Shown here: piece by piece, positions 22,189 to 23,038 of the stretch
How positions within the stretch are numbered: position 1 is the stretch's first letter
Layout: each line of letters opens with the position of its first letter
IMG/VR virus record: IMGVR_UViG_3300042344_000498
Location: 1 to 23,038 of that record
Reading direction: 5' to 3' (one strand)
DNA length: 23,038 nt
Source: a virus
Notes under the pieces: model-generated
What the model was told of the DNA's origin: nothing
The model's input: only the letters and a program-made list of their open reading frames with translations
The model's database searches: none
Position numbers and translations under genes: made by a program

Positions 22189-23038
22189 TCACATCGCGTC
22201 AATCAACGCCTCGTATGCTTCCCTTTCTGAGGCAATTTCGTCAATCAAATTGTTTTCAAGGGCTCGTTTTGCGTAAAAAGCCTGCCCTCTCATGGCAGTC
22301 AACGGAACCTTTCGGTTTCTCAAAACATTTGCTTTGAAATCTTCAAACGCATCTTCAACAAGCTCTTGCATTGAAGCTCGTTGTTCAACCGTAAGGGAGG
22401 GGCCATGCCCGGCAGCTTTTAAATCTCCAGCTTGATTGGTAATCGGGTCCCAAACAAGACCTTCTTCTGCCCACATTTTTGTTTTGTCCACCCAAGGGAT
22501 CAGCGTCCCAATTGATCCCACAATTGCGCTTTGCGTCGCGTAAATAGCGTTTGTTGAGCAGGCTAGATTGTAAGCCGCAGAGCATGCTTCTGCGTCAACG
22601 TAAGCTACTTTTGGAGCCGAAATTGCTTGCACGATTTCAACTAGTTCAGAGTTGCCAGTTACCGTTCCTCCGGGACTGTCCACGTGGAACATAAATGCTC
22701 GGGCCCCAAACTCGGTTGCTTTTTCTATATCTTTTTGAATATCAAGATAATCCGTGTTTCCGCATGATTTTTCAATCAAGCTCATTCTTCTCCCCAGCAC
22801 GCCCATAATCCAAATGTGCGCAACCCCGTTTGGATCTACTGTTAACGCCGGTCGAATCGGAAAAAGCATTGCGCTTTCGTTTTCATCCTCGTCCTCCCCT
22901 TCGTCATCTTTTCGCGGCTTCCAGTCGTCGTATTGCTCGCCCATCGCAGCCGCGTCAAATCGTTTTGCCAGCAGGTCAACGATGGACTGGTGACCCGAAG
23001 CCGTGATCAGCCAAGGCTTGAAAAATACTTCTTCTCGA
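22189..23038 (-). CDS. Prohead protease, S49 (SppA/gpC-like) family (5' end beyond window)
   Basis: At least 282 residues; the frame is open to the window edge, with an upstream part EEVFFKPWLITASGHQSIVD that resembles the N-terminus of phage S49 proteases, so the ATG at 22944 is internal. The core shows FMFHVDSPGGTVTGNSELVE, then VDAEACSAAYNLACSTNAIY with the candidate nucleophile Ser in ACSAAY, then SAIVGSIGTLIPWVDKTKMW. The C-terminal part has AMRGQAFYAKRALENNLID, the usual end block. It cleaves scaffold and capsid tails during head maturation. A Glu/Asp-rich segment (RKDDEGEDEDENES) sits between N-terminus and protease core. The gene is followed by a strong terminator. Confidence 0.85.
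   Translation of the reverse strand, partial: REEVFFKPWLITASGHQSIVDLLAKRFDAAAMGEQYDDWKPRKDDEGEDEDENESAMLFPIRPALTVDPNGVAHIWIMGVLGRRMSLIEKSCGNTDYLDIQKDIEKATEFGARAFMFHVDSPGGTVTGNSELVEIVQAISAPKVAYVDAEACSAAYNLACSTNAIYATQSAIVGSIGTLIPWVDKTKMWAEEGLVWDPITNQAGDLKAAGHGPSLTVEQRASMQELVEDAFEDFKANVLRNRKVPLTAMRGQAFYAKRALENNLIDEIASEREAYEALIDAM

Overview
The window is part of a tailed-phage genome, either a free phage or a prophage, and looks like a long-tailed siphovirus. The reasons are a head-to-tail structural gene order on the minus strand, a tape-measure gene, a tail-chaperone frameshift pair, no contractile sheath gene, and a lysis cassette. No integrase, terminase or portal gene is visible, so lysogeny cannot be judged from gene content alone. 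The host is unknown. Almost no start codon is preceded by a Shine-Dalgarno sequence; many are preceded by A/T-rich leaders or use ATGA/GTGA stop-start overlaps. That points to a host with weak SD dependence (for example Bacteroidota or Verrucomicrobiota). This is inference only.

Left arm, plus strand (132-4348): a recombination and accessory operon. It holds a RecE/Cas4-like PDDEXK exonuclease, a small zinc-ribbon protein and a RecT-type annealing protein, packed with overlapping ends. A ~200-base non-coding gap follows, with hairpins and a 17-base direct repeat. After it come small accessory proteins: a coiled-coil protein with an RpoA-CTD-like helix-hairpin motif, an ABA-sandwich-like phage protein, an HTH protein and several unknowns. 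At the extreme left edge the 5' end of a gene runs the other way; it may be a repressor.

Right arm, minus strand, read from 23038 down to 4332: S49-family prohead protease (cut by the window edge), an intrinsic terminator, a scaffold-like coiled-coil protein, major capsid protein, neck and tail-completion candidates, two related small tail-tube-like proteins, a tail assembly chaperone pair joined by a probable programmed -1 frameshift at CCCAAAC, tape measure, distal tail proteins, a 1186-residue collagen-like fibre with C1q-like and LamG-like domains, a fibre-assembly chaperone, a glycine-rich adhesin-like protein, a lysis cassette (single-TM coiled-coil protein, holin, small lipoprotein, lysozyme) and a GT4-type glycosyltransferase. 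The two arms converge with a 17-base overlap near 4340 and no obvious terminator between them.

The most notable points are the frameshift site, the collagen fibre encoded in the same block as a glycosyltransferase, the structured non-coding region after recT, and several unrecognised tail proteins.
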